A stretch of 64,000 nucleotides of DNA from Atriophallophorus winterbourni (GCA_013407085.1 JACCGJ010000630.1:1-64000), one strand, 5' to 3'; shown: positions 11,696 through 23,485, counted from the stretch's first letter. Made by a program: numbers and translations. Notes: a model not told the origin generated them from the sequence alone.

Positions 11696-11711
11696 TCGTA
11701 ATTAAGCGTTT

Positions 11712-11853
11712 ATGAAGCGGTGGATATGCACTGCTGATGAGCTCAAATGAGTGCGAAACTCGAGTCCAGTGCTTCCATTATGGACCGTCGTGATCAACTT
11801 TGTGAATAGTTCGATGGGCTTGGCACGGATGAGTAGTAACAAATATAAACAAC
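11712..11853 (+). mobile_element. SINE-HH copy B (lacks tRNA-like head), inverted relative to copy A
   Basis: Matches copy A from GAAGCGGTGGATATGCACTG through the ribozyme to GGATGAGTAGTAACAAATAT, giving inverted arms of about 140 bp with a spacer of about 110 bp. The tRNA-like head is missing, as in a 5'-truncated or ribozyme-processed insertion. Confidence 0.8.
11728..11772 (+). ncRNA. Hammerhead ribozyme (copy B), one stem II mismatch
   Basis: Same layout and length as copy A: GCACTG, CTGATGA, stem II GCTC-AAATGA-GTGC, GAAA, CTCGAG, TC, CAGTGC. Stem I is a perfect 6-bp helix. Stem II has one T-T mismatch caused by a single change, so activity may be lower. The core nucleotides are intact. 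Confidence 0.85.
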
Positions 11854-13480
11854 TTATTCTCCAAAGTGGTTGTGATCCAGTAATCATCGAACCTCTTAAA
11901 TAAGTTGCACTAGCCGGAATGCTTTTCTACAGACCGTGTTGTGTCACTGTTGTAACGTTTAGTTTTACCAAATGACCCGTAATTTGTACTAGTTGGTTGA
12001 AATCGATAGTGGAGCGTAGTTCATGGTAACTCATTCCCCCAAGAGCCGATCCTTACCACCTGTTTAACTTCCATTAGACGGAAATTACATGAATGCTCTG
12101 ATGTACTCTCTGGTCACGCAGCGGGTGAAAAGTCAACACGCTTTTGGATAACACTTAACTGCTTCAAATGATAGGACGATTTCCGGTTCGTTAGGCAAGC
12201 ATAGATTAGTGTGTGGTAGATGGCCAACATCTGGCTTCGTATCACAACATTTCGGGTTACCGATCCATGATTAATCACGTCGCCCCCGCAATTCACACCC
12301 ACTTGACAATTCTGTCTTGATTCATCCCTGAGGTCAATCTGCACAACACTCACCAATTCCACAACACACGATAAAGCCGATTAGTCAAACGCGTTTTTAC
12401 GCACAAGACAAAGAACAAAGCACGCCTATGTTATATAGGCAAATCAAGTCACCACAGCACTGACCTGAAACATTTTGGTCCCGGTTGTCACTTCGATCTG
12501 ATTTGTGAATCGATGTCATGACAACCGGAACGCTTCAAGCCTCAACCACACAGGGCTCGTTTGGCCGACCTTGACGGACTTGATATTGTTTGATTGTGGC
12601 TGACATTGTCTATCTCCTCTTGTTTCCAAGGCTGTCGCTCGATCCTTCCGAAACCAGAATAATTAAGGGTTCGCGATCGTCGTCGTCGGTCTTTTTGGCA
12701 TTTCCTGCTCTTGTATTGTGGCAGAGGGTGTTGTTCTGTATATCATCCCAAAGCTCGTGATTTTCACTTCGTAACTCCACTGTAAGACGTTATCGAAAGT
12801 TTGATTCAGTAGACTCTGGCTCAGTGAATACATCTTTGGTAAACGATTCAATTCCACGAATTTAATCTGCTCCTCTTAACCGTTACACGCGATTCGCAAA
12901 CTAATGAAATTGAACCGTTATTCATTATGATTTTCATGTTTTATCCTTCAGTGAGCACTTGAATGTGTTAAAAGTATATATTTTGGGAAACACGCTTAAC
13001 TCAGATCCCTACCATGCACCGGTGATGCAGTAATAATTTCTATGTACGTACCTGCAATAGATATTTTGCTCACTACATGTGAATTTGTTTCAACATGTTT
13101 GGTCACGCCAGCCCTATGCAACAATTGCTGTAAAGTTGTAGTTTACCTACCCATCCTCTACTGTTTCAACTATCATGGAATCAGATTATGTTGTCGTTAT
13201 CCGCTGAAGGTCATCGACTTGTGACCTTCCCTGGTCGTTGGTGTTATAGGATTGTGGATAAGGGTACTTCGTTAAAGCCATCTGGCTTTGGCAATGTTTA
13301 GTAGTTTGATGCATGTACGGGGTTACATTGATGGATAGTATGACGTTCATACACAAAGTTTGAAGCCGGTGTTGCCCCATTACCACATACATGCATATGT
13401 GAAAGCGGTTGAATGCATGGGCTTGAACGTATTTGTTTGAATGTGATGGTTGTTGAGTGTGTTGGAAAACTATGCATATA
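11854..13480. other. Unassigned DNA
   Basis: No convincing coding region; ORFs up to 82 codons look like chance. A 10-bp perfect inverted repeat (CCGGTTGTCA ... TGACAACCGG) spans about 12481-12531. No LINE motif is recognised. Confidence 0.35.
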
Positions 13481-13619
13481 TGTTGTGATGATTAATGTCG
13501 CGTTACCAAATTGTTATGATGGATGCGGATGTTGTAGCGGAGACAGTGGTTTCGTTCTACCAATCGATGTGTTATTCTTGACCCAACATTCAGGAAAACA
13601 GAATATAGCCGGAATGGAA

Positions 13620-15178
13620 CGTTGAACAAAAGTTCAAGGTTTAAGATCCCAGTGAGTGCATTTGGCCGTGGACTTGGTTTGTATTTACATGACAACATCA
13701 AAGTTAACGTGTGAACGTACGGAGTAGTCTCTGGGGCAGTGGGTTGCTGAGGCATATGAGACAGAAAAAACAGCTGACACGTAGTTGGGTGCACAGCGAG
13801 ACCGATGGATGTTCGTCGTCATGGCTAAGTCGGACGATTTGAATTTACTGAAGAAAATGAAAGTTGAATATACCGAAGAAAATGGAACTTTGTTGCCGTG
13901 GTACACACGATTCACCCTACAATATATAGATGTTTTACCCCGTTCTTGCTTGAGTTGGATAACAGTTCTTGCATCCACGTCTGTTACCTGGACATTTCGA
14001 AAGCTTTTGATACAGTCAATCATCATTTGCTTCTTCAAAAACTGATGCGTTTAGGAATATGTGATCCACTGCTCTCATGGTTGTGCGACTATCTGTCAGA
14101 TCGTGACGCCCAAGTTAAAGTTAACGGGGCGCTATTTTAAACGTTCAAAACCACTATTGGAGTCCCACAAGGATCTGTGCTAGGCCCGCTCCTCTTTCTG
14201 CTGTACATAAATGATTTACACCCCCTCATATCGTGCAAAATGGTCCTGTTCGTGGATGATATGAAAATTTGGACGCCAATAAGTTCTGCAGAGGATTGTG
14301 AGAAACTGCAAATGGATTTGGACAGCGTGTCGAATTGGGCGGCCATGAATGACATGTCATTCAACATACAGAAATGTAAGATGCTCCATCTTGGCAAGAA
14401 TGTTCCTTGGACATATCGATTGGGAACTGAAAACCTAGCATGGAGCTCGTTAGAAAAAGATCTTGGAGTGTGGATTAGCGGGAACCTGAAGAGCACAGCG
14501 CACTGCCAGAACATATATCGACGGGCAAACAGATTGTTGGGTATCTTTCGAAGAATATTTGGAAGATTCTCTCTGGTAACTTACCAAGGATAATGAATGT
14601 CTACCTTCGCCCTACGATGGAGTATGCGGTAGAGGTCTGGGCTCCTTGGCTGCGAAAAAGACATTGCTCTCTTCGATAAAATCTATCATAGAGCAAAAAA
14701 GTTAGTGATTGGTCTTCGCAATGTGCCGTACACCGAAAGATTGCGAACGTCTGGTCTATGCGACTTTACCCAAAGGAGGATACGACGCGATATTATTCTG
14801 ACATATAGAATTGTGTCTACTGAAGGACATCCACTAAAACACTTGCTCGATGTGTGTGATGGGAAAGTGACACGCGGACATACCTTATCCCTTTACGTTC
14901 CAAGTTCCCGTATTGATTGTCGGCGCCATTTTTTGCCGTACATGCTATATTTCTTAGGAATTCCCTACCCCAACATGTGGTAGACTCTCTTTGCCTGGTG
15001 GCGTTTAAAGCGAAATTGGAATTACATATGCAAAAGAATAACATTCGTGAGCCTTACATTTGATATTCACTATTGCTTTTATACTATTGTATTTTTCATG
15101 TTTTTATTCATACTGTAATCATGTGGTGTTGTAAAGTGTTAACTTTTTTAACCATAAATCCTTGAATCCTTGAGTATT
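13620..15178 (+). mobile_element. CR1-like LINE (subfamily C2), internally deleted
   Basis: An endonuclease scrap (GRGLGLYLHDNIKVN) near 13680 jumps to the reverse transcriptase: SSCIHVCYLDISKAFDTVNH, GVPQGSVLGPLLFLLYINDL and FVDDMKIWTP, where the catalytic box is FVDD rather than the usual YADD or FADD. The C-terminal region follows with LEKDLGVWISGNLKSTAHCQ, LVIGLRNVPYTERLRTSGLC and TRGHTLSLYVPSSRIDCRRH. Several frameshifts and stops interrupt it. The 3' UTR ends in a CCTTGAATCCTTGA repeat tail shared with the minus-strand copy at 34886-35769. Non-functional. Confidence 0.88.
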
Positions 15179-15264
15179 ATTTCACTGTGAATGTTCGCAT
15201 GTGCTGTCTACACCACTCTGATGAACTAGGTACCAAACTTGAAAACGCTCTGTGTCCACAAAGC

Positions 15265-15870
15265 GTATTTAGGCTGATGCATGGCGGTGAAATCCGCAAG
15301 GAAGATGTCTTGCTGATGTAGCTCGATTCGTTCACGAAACTTGATTAAATGCATATTCCATTCGAGGTGTAGGCACCTTATCCCAGTTTGTTTGTGCTTA
15401 CTCTTCTTCTTCTTCTTCTTGATAGACGACAGTGGGTCAAGCCCTTGTAAGCCGCATCTCTTTATATCAGCAACATAGTCCAGGAGAACCTCAGTTGAAG
15501 AAATCCTGTCCAGTGTTGTTCAGCTTCGCCGTGATTACAGGCAATACCTTACCCAAAAGTTGCTTGAATTGGTTTTCAGAGCTCGCTGAGATAACCTATT
15601 CCGGAAGCGCATTCCACAAGTTAACAATTCTTGTTGAGAGCGTGAATCCCTGTGGTAGGCGTAGTGTCCTTCGCTTTTGAAGCTTTAAAGCATGGCCACG
15701 GGTTCTTGAGTCCGTCACGAGAGGGAAAACTCTTCAAAAGAATCCTTAGATATTTAAGTTCCATTCTTCCCCATCTTTTAGGATTTTTTTTTCTTGTTGG
15801 TGAGGTAGTTAAGCATTCGGCACATGATACGGGTGTAATGCTATCTCTGATGATGATTTAGGTTGAATAT
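15265..15870 (+). mobile_element. RTE-A 3' UTR fragment carrying an antisense insert
   Basis: The outer parts match the 3' UTRs at 2090-2390 and 59290-59575: TTCGAGGTGTAGGCACCT, CCCAGTTTGTTTGTGCTTACT, then TATTTAAGTTCC, TTTTAGGATTTTT and GTTAAGCATTCGG. Between them lie a (TTC)n run and about 330 bp absent from the other two copies. Confidence 0.75.
15411..15745 (-). mobile_element. CR1-like C-terminal fragment inside the RTE-A 3' UTR
   Basis: The minus strand reads TRGHALKLQKRRTLRRLPQG, then FTLSTRIVNLWNALPE, a stop, and VISASSENQFKQLLGKVLP. This is the standard CR1-like C-terminal tail. The sequence order shows it interrupts the RTE-A 3' UTR. Confidence 0.75.
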
Positions 15871-15874
15871 CATT

Positions 15875-16249
15875 TGCATCCATCTCCACCATACATGCCA
15901 CGTATTTAAGCTTCGTCTATAGCGTAATCTACATTGGTTGGTTCCTATCTATAGATTGAAAATGGCTCAATATTTCGAAAGATTTACGTAATCGTACGCT
16001 GAACTCAGAAAAATCAACCTTTGAGAATACTTAGCTCTCGATCTCTCCATTCGAAAGCATAGTTTATCACCTTAGGCTTGAGAAATGCGACTGAGGCTGT
16101 TAGCTGCGGGCCCGTGGTTATGTTTAAATCCTGCTCCGGTTACACATTCCACGAGAGGTGGTTAACTCGGATCCCTACCAAACCTAGATATCAAATTGGT
16201 ACTAAGAATAGTTTGGTAACTCACTGCGACAGCCTCTGCACCATTCTAG
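15875..16249. other. Unassigned DNA
   Basis: No recognisable repeat or coding motif. Confidence 0.3.
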
Positions 16250-16500
16250 TCAGTGCAATCGTATTGCCTATACAGCTTCGTACAGATAAACTTGAAATAT
16301 GCGACGGCCGTATGAGCAGTGGCAACGTCGTAAAAAATAAACAAAGCAGTCAGCTACAGCATGAATATCACACCGGCGCCAGACAATCACACCAACTAAT
16401 TGCTTCTGAGCACGAGCTTCTATCATAATAATGACTCGGAACCTCCGGTAGCTGAAGGTTATTGTTGTTGTTGACCTCATTCGTCGATGTCAACCGTGGA
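16250..16500 (-). mobile_element. RTE-B LINE 3' end fragment
   Basis: Reversed, it shares GGTTGACATCGACGAATGAGG and the following AACAACAACAATAACC with the RTE-B tails at 19210-19250 and 61570-61610. A decayed C-terminal region lies upstream. Weak but consistent. Confidence 0.5.
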
Positions 16501-17744
16501 TGTACATCTTAAGCGCATAATGTTTTCATGCTCCAAGGCTTTTCGAATGACCAAACAGTCCGATTCGGGAAGTAATCTGCAAAATAATCCCCACGGAGTG
16601 GATGCGTAAGCTGACCGTGATCAGGGTGTATTTTAGCAATTTCTGGAATAGATGGGTTCATGTACAACGTATTTGTTATTAAAGATCTATAAAGTCGCAA
16701 ATTTATCTATCCTCATTGTGATTTCAACGCACGAATCTAGTCATGGTTGGCTTATGATTGGTGTTAGAAAAATGCAAGATTCCGCTTTTTGTCAAACATT
16801 TTAAAGACTATTTCAAACTTTTACTTCAAGTGTTAATAAAACGCATTCACTCAAATTTACACCCTGTTTTGGATATATTGACTAGTTATTTAGTTATTTC
16901 CAACATCTCGTTAAGAAAACTATCGATTTGCGGTATATAAGAAGGCATGTGATATGATTTGAGTAAACCTGTGGATTAGCCAACGCCCTATATTTTCGGA
17001 ATATCATTCGTTGAGTAACATTTTGTTAGGAACTACGAATGACCTTGTACACAAATCTCCAAGTCACATTGAAAATATATATTCTGTATGAAGTTCATAC
17101 ATTACTGATAATCGATGAATGGTATTTCATGTCTGAATTTCGCGCTCATATTGGTCTTAGTTCGTTTAAACAGTGTTATGTTACCCATTTCTGTGAGAAC
17201 GACGTTAGGTTTTACATGGTCAAGCTCGAAAATGTGTAAGATTCATTTTTATTTCCGGTCCAATAAATGTCATCCAATAGATGTTTCCGAGTTCAACCTC
17301 TTCGACACCCGATAATTAACATGGGTAAATTTATGCGAATAAACCCAATTCACACAGCGTCTCAATGTGAATTTTCATCCGTGAAAAATAGGACCCGGTA
17401 TCCGTATTTGGCTGCGTTTCCATCACAAAACATGTTACCGGTTCTGTCCTGTTTGTGCGTCTTGAATGGGGACAATAAAATTAGTATCCGCTTGACACGG
17501 TATCTTTGTCAATTCAATTTATTTTTTGTTAATGGTTTAAAAAGCATATAGATTTCCTAAAACTCACATAATGATATGGGAACTACGAATAATATAACAA
17601 GCAAAAACGTGATTTGTTTGCTTACTGAGCAGTTCAAGAATAAGGTAAAAATTCAAAGGGCGGAAATTGTTTTCGATTGGTGGGATGACAAAATGTAGAT
17701 TCCAGGGGACAACATGTGTAGTTTTCTTCGATGCATGGGTTAAA
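16501..17744. other. Unassigned AT-rich DNA
   Basis: Several overlapping ORFs of 60-94 codons show no family motif and are probably chance. No repeat partner was noticed in the window. Confidence 0.3.
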
Positions 17745-18232
17745 GGTTAAAAAGCATCAAGACTTCTCTTGATCCTCTGCTGATTTGGTGAGTTTACAAC
17801 ATAATCGAGTAGATTGTTCCAAGTAAAACAAACTCGCACGGCAAAAATATGTTGTCTACAGTTGAGTCTCGAGTGAGGGACAGTTAGAATAAATGTGTGA
17901 GCTCTTGTCTTAAGCGAGCCCCGTAGATTAAATAAGCATTTTAGAGGGTGATTTGCGGTATTCAAACTATTGTAAACTAGGATCAAATCCCCTCGGAGTC
18001 GACGACGTGGATAATCGAATAAATTCGGGGTTTTGATTAGCTAATGGCATGGTTTCCGGCTGAGTCCGGCGACAAGTTTGGTTGCTCGATTGTATAATCT
18101 TTGCAAAGTCGCAACATCATTTTTAAGCCATGGCGACCATGCTTGAACTGCATATTCCATCGTGTGTCTGATGTACGTATTTATAATGCAGGGAATTGTC
18201 TGTTTTGAGAACCTACCAAAAATTCTCTAGGA
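17745..18232 (-). mobile_element. CR1-like LINE C-terminal fragment
   Basis: The minus strand encodes YIRHTMEYAVQAWSPWLKND, LQRLYNRATKLVAGLS, RRRLRGDLILVYNSL, SRLNCRQHIFAVRVCFTWNN and RIKRSLDAF before a stop. This is the complete post-RT C-terminus with few lesions. Confidence 0.82.
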
Positions 18233-18545
18233 ATGACAATTTCTGTGATGTTTTGCGATAGACGGATTTGCATTGGCTTGACATCCCTAGGGTGTTGCTT
18301 ATTTCTTTGTACCACATTTACGGTTTGCCCAATGGTCGAATTCCTGATTTCAACTCACAATAGAGTAGAATACGACCATTTTCCATTCTGTAGAGGTTAC
18401 CCCAAACACGAGATTTCAATCGGGACAAAATAACAGCTGCTCTGCCAATCCGCTTATAAATCTCAGTGTCTAGCGAGAGGTTATCCGCAATGGGCTAGTA
18501 TCTAGATATTCAATGGTCGGCAATCCCTCGACATTTTCAAGTACA
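18233..18545 (-). mobile_element. RTE-B LINE fragment with internal deletion
   Basis: The minus strand reads ADNLSLDTEIYKRIGRAAVI, LSRLKSRVWGNL, then jumps directly to YRMENGRI and SGIRPLGKP. In intact relatives about 90 residues separate these two parts, so there is an internal deletion. Confidence 0.7.
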
Positions 18546-18559
18546 TGCGGTAAAACCAC

Positions 18560-19250
18560 ACTGTCCCTAGAGTAGAGAGTTGACTGTAAAGACAAAGCGC
18601 GTGCGTACTAAATGTTTTACTGTACGGCAGTGAAACCTGGACCACTCACGCAAGGCACGAACGGAAGCTGAATTCTTTCCATCTACGAAGCATCTGTCGT
18701 ATCTTGAACATATCTTGGATGGACAAAGTGACTAATGCTGAAGCGTTTTCAAAAGCTGGTCTACAGAGCATGTTCACCCTAATACGACAGCGCCGCCTGA
18801 GGTGGCTTGGCCACGTCTACCAAATGGAAAATGGTCATATTCCGAAAGATCTACTCTGTGGTGAGTTGCAATCAAGAAGTCGACCATTGGGCAGGCCGCA
18901 CTTGCGGTACAAAGACATTTGCAAATGACATCTGAAAGTTTTGGACATTGACCCCGCGAGTTGTGAAGAACTTGCTCTTGACCACTCTCATTGGAGGCAT
19001 TGTGTAAAGCGTCGTCTGTAAGCTGTGGAGGAACACATACAGCTTTTGGCTGCTGAACGTAGATCACGCCGCCGGCGTGCAACTGATGCCTTACACCAGA
19101 GTTCTGTCTACTGTTGCAAGCGATGCGGGAGAGATTGTTCCTCCCGAATCGGGCTGTTTAGTCATTCGAATAATTGTGGAACATAAAAATTCTTGCGGTT
19201 GTAATGCACATTGATGGTTGACATCAACCGAAGAGGCCAACAATAACAAC
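18560..19250 (+). mobile_element. RTE-B LINE C-terminal half and 3' end
   Basis: The plus strand encodes KTWTTHARHERKLNSFHLRS, then NISWMDKVTNAEAFSKAGLQ and RQRRLRWLGHVYQMENGHIP. GRPHLRYKDICK and a Cys-containing tail complete the region. This is the conserved C-terminal region of an RTE-like LINE. The 3' end GGTTGACATCAACCGAAGAGG leads into an (AAC)n-type tail. It faces an opposite-strand copy of the same family just downstream. Confidence 0.85.
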
Positions 19251-19261
19251 AGTCAATTTGC

Positions 19262-20350
19262 ATTTACCCCAAAACACGAGAGTTTAATCAGGACACAATA
19301 ACAGCTGCTCTGTCAATCCGCTTATCAAACTCCGTGTCTAGCGAGAGGTTATGCGCAGTGGTTGAACCAACATATGTGAAATGATGTAATGATTTAAGCT
19401 GGCAGTTTCCAACAGTGATGGTTGAAAGCGATGCACTCCCTTGGACAATTACTTTGGTCTTGCTCATGCTGATTGGTAGCCCACAGTTTTTGCAGGCCGA
19501 CGAAAAACAGATAATTAGCAACTGGAGGTGTTCTTAGCAGTGAGCAATAATGGTTGCATCGTCGGCAAACAGCAGGTCACGGATTAGCACAGCCGGTACC
19601 TTGGTTTGTGCCCTCAACTGGTTCAGTTGAAAAGCTTGCCATCACTTTGCGTGCTTTCTGTTCTCGTTCAAAAGAAAAGAAAAGAAAATACTGAAAAGCG
19701 TGAGAGCAAGAACACACCGTTGTTTGACGCCTCGGCGAATTCCAATGGCTTCTGAACCGAAACCGTTAAAACGGACTGAGCCCTTCATGCCTGAGTGGAA
19801 CGAAATAACGAGTTTGAGCAGTCTTAGGGGTAGCCTATCAGATCAAGCATTTTGAAAAGACCCTCCCTGTTGACGTACCTGAATGCCTTAGTTAAATCAA
19901 TAAAAACAGCGTATAATGGCATACGCTGTTCCCGACTCTTTTCTGGAAATTGTCTCATGTCGAAGATCATGTCAACTGCTGATCTTTCCCTGCGGAAGCC
20001 AATTTGAGATTTTGAGTAAACTCTCTCTTTCTGTAAGACTTTAGCAAACATTTTGCCTACAAAATTCAGAAGGGAGATTCTTCTGTTATTTTTGCAGTTG
20101 CCTCTATCACCCTATTTCTTAAATGATGTGATGATCTTCGTGTCTCGCATCTCCTGTGTGGCACACTCCTCCTAACAGCACTAGCGAAGCAAATGGTGAA
20201 GAGGTTGTAATAATGCAGTTCTACAGCAGTTGGTGTGCTTAGGTGGAATTCCGTCGTCATCAGGGTCCTTCCCAATCGCTAAGCGATCGATTGACCTATT
20301 GAACCCATCTTGAGTAGGGGAAGTATCTAAATGTTCAACGGTGTTCACAG
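19262..20350 (-). mobile_element. RTE-B LINE reverse transcriptase, truncated at both ends
   Basis: In minus-strand order: GKMFAKVLQKERVYSKSQIG, FRRERSAVDMIFDMRQFPEK and AVFIDLTKAFRYVNREGLFK (motif A). Next come GVKQRCVLALTLFSIFFSFL (motif B), RDLLFADDATIIAHC (catalytic FADD) and VGSTTAHNLSLDTEFDKRID. It breaks off where the C-terminal region should start. Frameshifts separate the blocks. Confidence 0.85.
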
Positions 20351-20984
20351 GTGTCCAACTTCAATCCTTGACTTGTAGTATTTTCATATGAGGTAAATCA
20401 ATATACCTCGAATATACTCTTCTCCTATTGAAAGAACACTCATATTTTGATCAGCTAGCAAACGGTACTTTGAATGAACCATACTCTTTATAAACAAACT
20501 CGTTGCTCCAGACACGTATATTGTTTTAGTAAATGTTGTGATACATTTATCCTATCACACCAAGATTAATATAGCCAAACCCTGGCAGAATATGCTTGAA
20601 TACCTAATTACATTACAATAGTTGGGTGTTCTGTGCTCGGTGAGCTAGTATTGTAGCAGTAGGACGTTGCTTCATCAATCGAGATATCGTCAGCTTAGCT
20701 TCTTGTGAATTCAAAGTAATTCATGGTTTTTGATGGTCTAAAAAGCAACAAGTTAACAATAACCATAGGATGGTACAAATTGATAAAAAATGTACGTGCA
20801 TAAAAATCAAGATGAGCAATTAGATTAAGCAATAGAGAAAATTTACAGCTGTTTAACAATACGCAATACGTGATCGCCGCTGAAATGAGAACGTGGTTGC
20901 AGCCTAAATATATCCAGTTGAAATTAAATCGCTTGAACTGTCAACCAGCGCACATTAACTGCATTATCAGATGATTCGAAACAT
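20351..20984. other. Unassigned DNA
   Basis: AT-rich, with no coding motif and no repeat partner noticed. Confidence 0.3.
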
Positions 20985-21420
20985 TTTACAATTTGATCAC
21001 GACAATCCACGGTGGAGGTTTATACTTGAGTCTTAAACTTAGTTGAGCTCATCAGGAGTGCACACTTTCTGTCTAGGGTAGGATTTAAATCTCCGACCAG
21101 TACAGTTGCAGGCCACTTTATGGAGATTTTGTTTTCCTTTTAAAATACAGTCCACCCCCTTCAGATCGCAAGTGAATGTTCCACCAGTAGTATAAAAGCC
21201 AGTGAAACCATTTGTGGTTGTCACACCGGTAAGATGGTCATGTCTCACTTCCACTTCTGCTACCGTGTATGCTAAATTTGATTGAGTGCGACGATGGAAT
21301 ATTCTTCAGCGTGGTGTGAAGCATTTCTTTTATGTATGTGACTACTCGTGAGTAGCGGATTATTTAAAATATTCACAAATTTATCACGAAGTTATACAAT
21401 GACAAAATTGAACTGGAACT
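20985..21420 (-). mobile_element. SINE-HH copy C, decayed
   Basis: Two reversed blocks resemble copies A and B. At 21024-21062 the ribozyme region reads GCACTC-CTGATGA-GCTC on the minus strand, but GAAA has become AAGA and stem II no longer pairs. A decayed box B (GGATTTAAATC) lies beside it. At 21336-21390 the tail block (GTGACTACTCGTGAGTAG, ATTCACAAATTTATCACG) recurs. Not expected to be active. Confidence 0.6.
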
Positions 21421-21429
21421 TAGCTGTCA

Positions 21430-23130
21430 TTTGATTTTGTCTGAAATTCAAACTCTGTTTACGATTTTCTTACTGTTTCAATGCAGACATGCCCTGATCG
21501 CACTGTCCCCTAGTTAATAAGTGTATGATAGAAATGCGTTCAAATATTAATGTTTTGATCAGAGGTTTCGTGACGCGGTTCTCAAACAATGTTATCAGTG
21601 AGACTTCAGTGAATAAATACAGACCTTTTATTTCCATTAACATCATTCATAAAATTACTTGAGTGAAAATTGTGGAATATGATGTGCAGGCAGAAAATTG
21701 GCTATAAGTTGTTAAACTCTTCATAGCTTGGCTTTATAACATCAAAATCATGCAGAACGAAACTCGTCTATTATTTCAGAAAGTAATCAGGAGTTGATGA
21801 AGCCACCCTTTGACTCAGTTAATTAAAGTTTGTGTGCAATCAAACTACTAAAATTATTTTAATTCCTAATAATTTTATTATGAGATCGCCTATTTCGAAT
21901 ATCTGCTAATGAAGCTTTATTTTGCTGATTATGACAAAGTCCAAATTCTTCATACTAAATAAAAATTTTGCATATGTTGCAGAATTTCAGTTGTTTTTGA
22001 ATTATACAATTTAAATGGAAAACGTTTCCGTGTCTTGTGTGTCATTGATTCGTCTGACCAAAATAATCTTGGTTTACTGCCGACAATTAAGAATATTTTG
22101 AATGAAATACTATTTGGAATGAATATAGAAAATTCGCGAAAGCAAATGCATGAAATGTGGTTATGAATGTGGCTACTTATCAGAGTAATCGTCAATACAT
22201 AAACTGGTCACAGTTTCTATCACCCTGTGCAAAAGAGATTAGCGCATACGCAACAAGGGAGCATTTATTAATCTTGGTGCTAAATAATTGCACTTGCCTA
22301 AAATTCAAGCAAATATCTTGGCGGACAAACGAAACAAGATTATCGACAGTACAAATGCATGGATACAAGAACCAAAAGTATTCTTTTTAAATAGGCAAGA
22401 TAACATGGTGTAAAGCTAACCTTACTGCGTGATGAATCACTGTATGTTACATGAGTTCTCACTTATCACTGAGTGAATTAACTGTTGTTATAAGGAAGCA
22501 TATTGCGTAAGCAGATTTTATTAATTAATAAAATGGTGTTCGACCTCTATTGGTTTGATTCCTTAAACGTTGACTGAGATACACACATTATCAACAGTCT
22601 TACCTTGTGGGCTGAATAAGTGTATTTTATTTTATACTCCTATATTCAAATGCGCATACGCTAAACTAGTCTATGTTTGAAGATGACTGCAGCTGAAAAG
22701 TGAACTCAAGAAAATGTCACTAGCATAATCCCATGGAATATTCGGGATAGCGATGCATGCAATACTTGATTAATGGCTAAATATAATGTTCAAAATGTGA
22801 AAATGGTTTTTGAAGAAATTGGCGGCAACATTTCACTATTGATAGAGAAACTCCGTGAGATCGAATGTCAGCATATCGAATGTGATAAGTGGCAGTGTAA
22901 CCACCACAGAATTTAACTGACCATACAGCAAAATAATCTGTCAAAATCCTAGGGGCTTTACGTGGAGTTGATAAAGACATGCTCAATTAACCTATTCATC
23001 CAGCACAGCATGAAATCCATCAAGGTCAGTTGACGTTGTGCATGGCTATAATGGTGAAAAATGTGAATGCAGCAAAATAGATGTAACACGTAATTAGAAA
23101 TTAAGAAAATTTCTAACTTGAATCAAGTTT
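21430..23130. other. Unassigned AT-rich DNA
   Basis: No LINE, SINE or gene motif is recognised. ORFs up to 81 codons look like chance. Confidence 0.3.
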
Positions 23131-23139
23131 AGAGGATGT

Positions 23140-23485
23140 GCGCACCACAATACTTTGTGTTTTATAAGTGTCTTATTCGCTTCATCAGGAATCACTTTGT
23201 GATTCTGTATTTGAACATCGTGATTCGTTGTACGAAATCTAATTTATAGAGGCTGCTAAGTATAACATATTTTACTGCTTCTCCACTGTTTTAAATCTCA
23301 CGGAACCTAATCTTACTGTCTACATCTGAAGAAGGGAAACAGCCAGAAACCGGTTGTGATGTTTAAGTGAATAGGATGCGAGCACCACAATATATTGGTT
23401 GTTTATAAGGTTTTTGTTTTTGAAAAATGTGGTTCTTTGTACGAACTTTTATTAGCAGTGGCTTCCAAATATAACATTGTAACTT
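23140..23485 (-). repeat. Tandem terminal repeats (repeat Y) of a Penelope-like element
   Basis: Two direct copies of a block occur about 225 bp apart, at 23147 and 23371: GCACCACAATA-TTTATAAG, then TTGTACGAA and AAATATAACAT-type sequence. The second follows CTGAAGAAGGGAAACAGCC and AGAAACCGGTTGTGATG, which also occurs at 10400-10450. Terminal repeats in tandem are typical of Penelope-like elements. Confidence 0.6.

Noticed and set aside
15828..15850. CTGATGATGATT at the RTE-A 3' end as a ribozyme core
   Set aside because: It is the (TGA)n-like tail of the LINE; no stems or GAAA follow.
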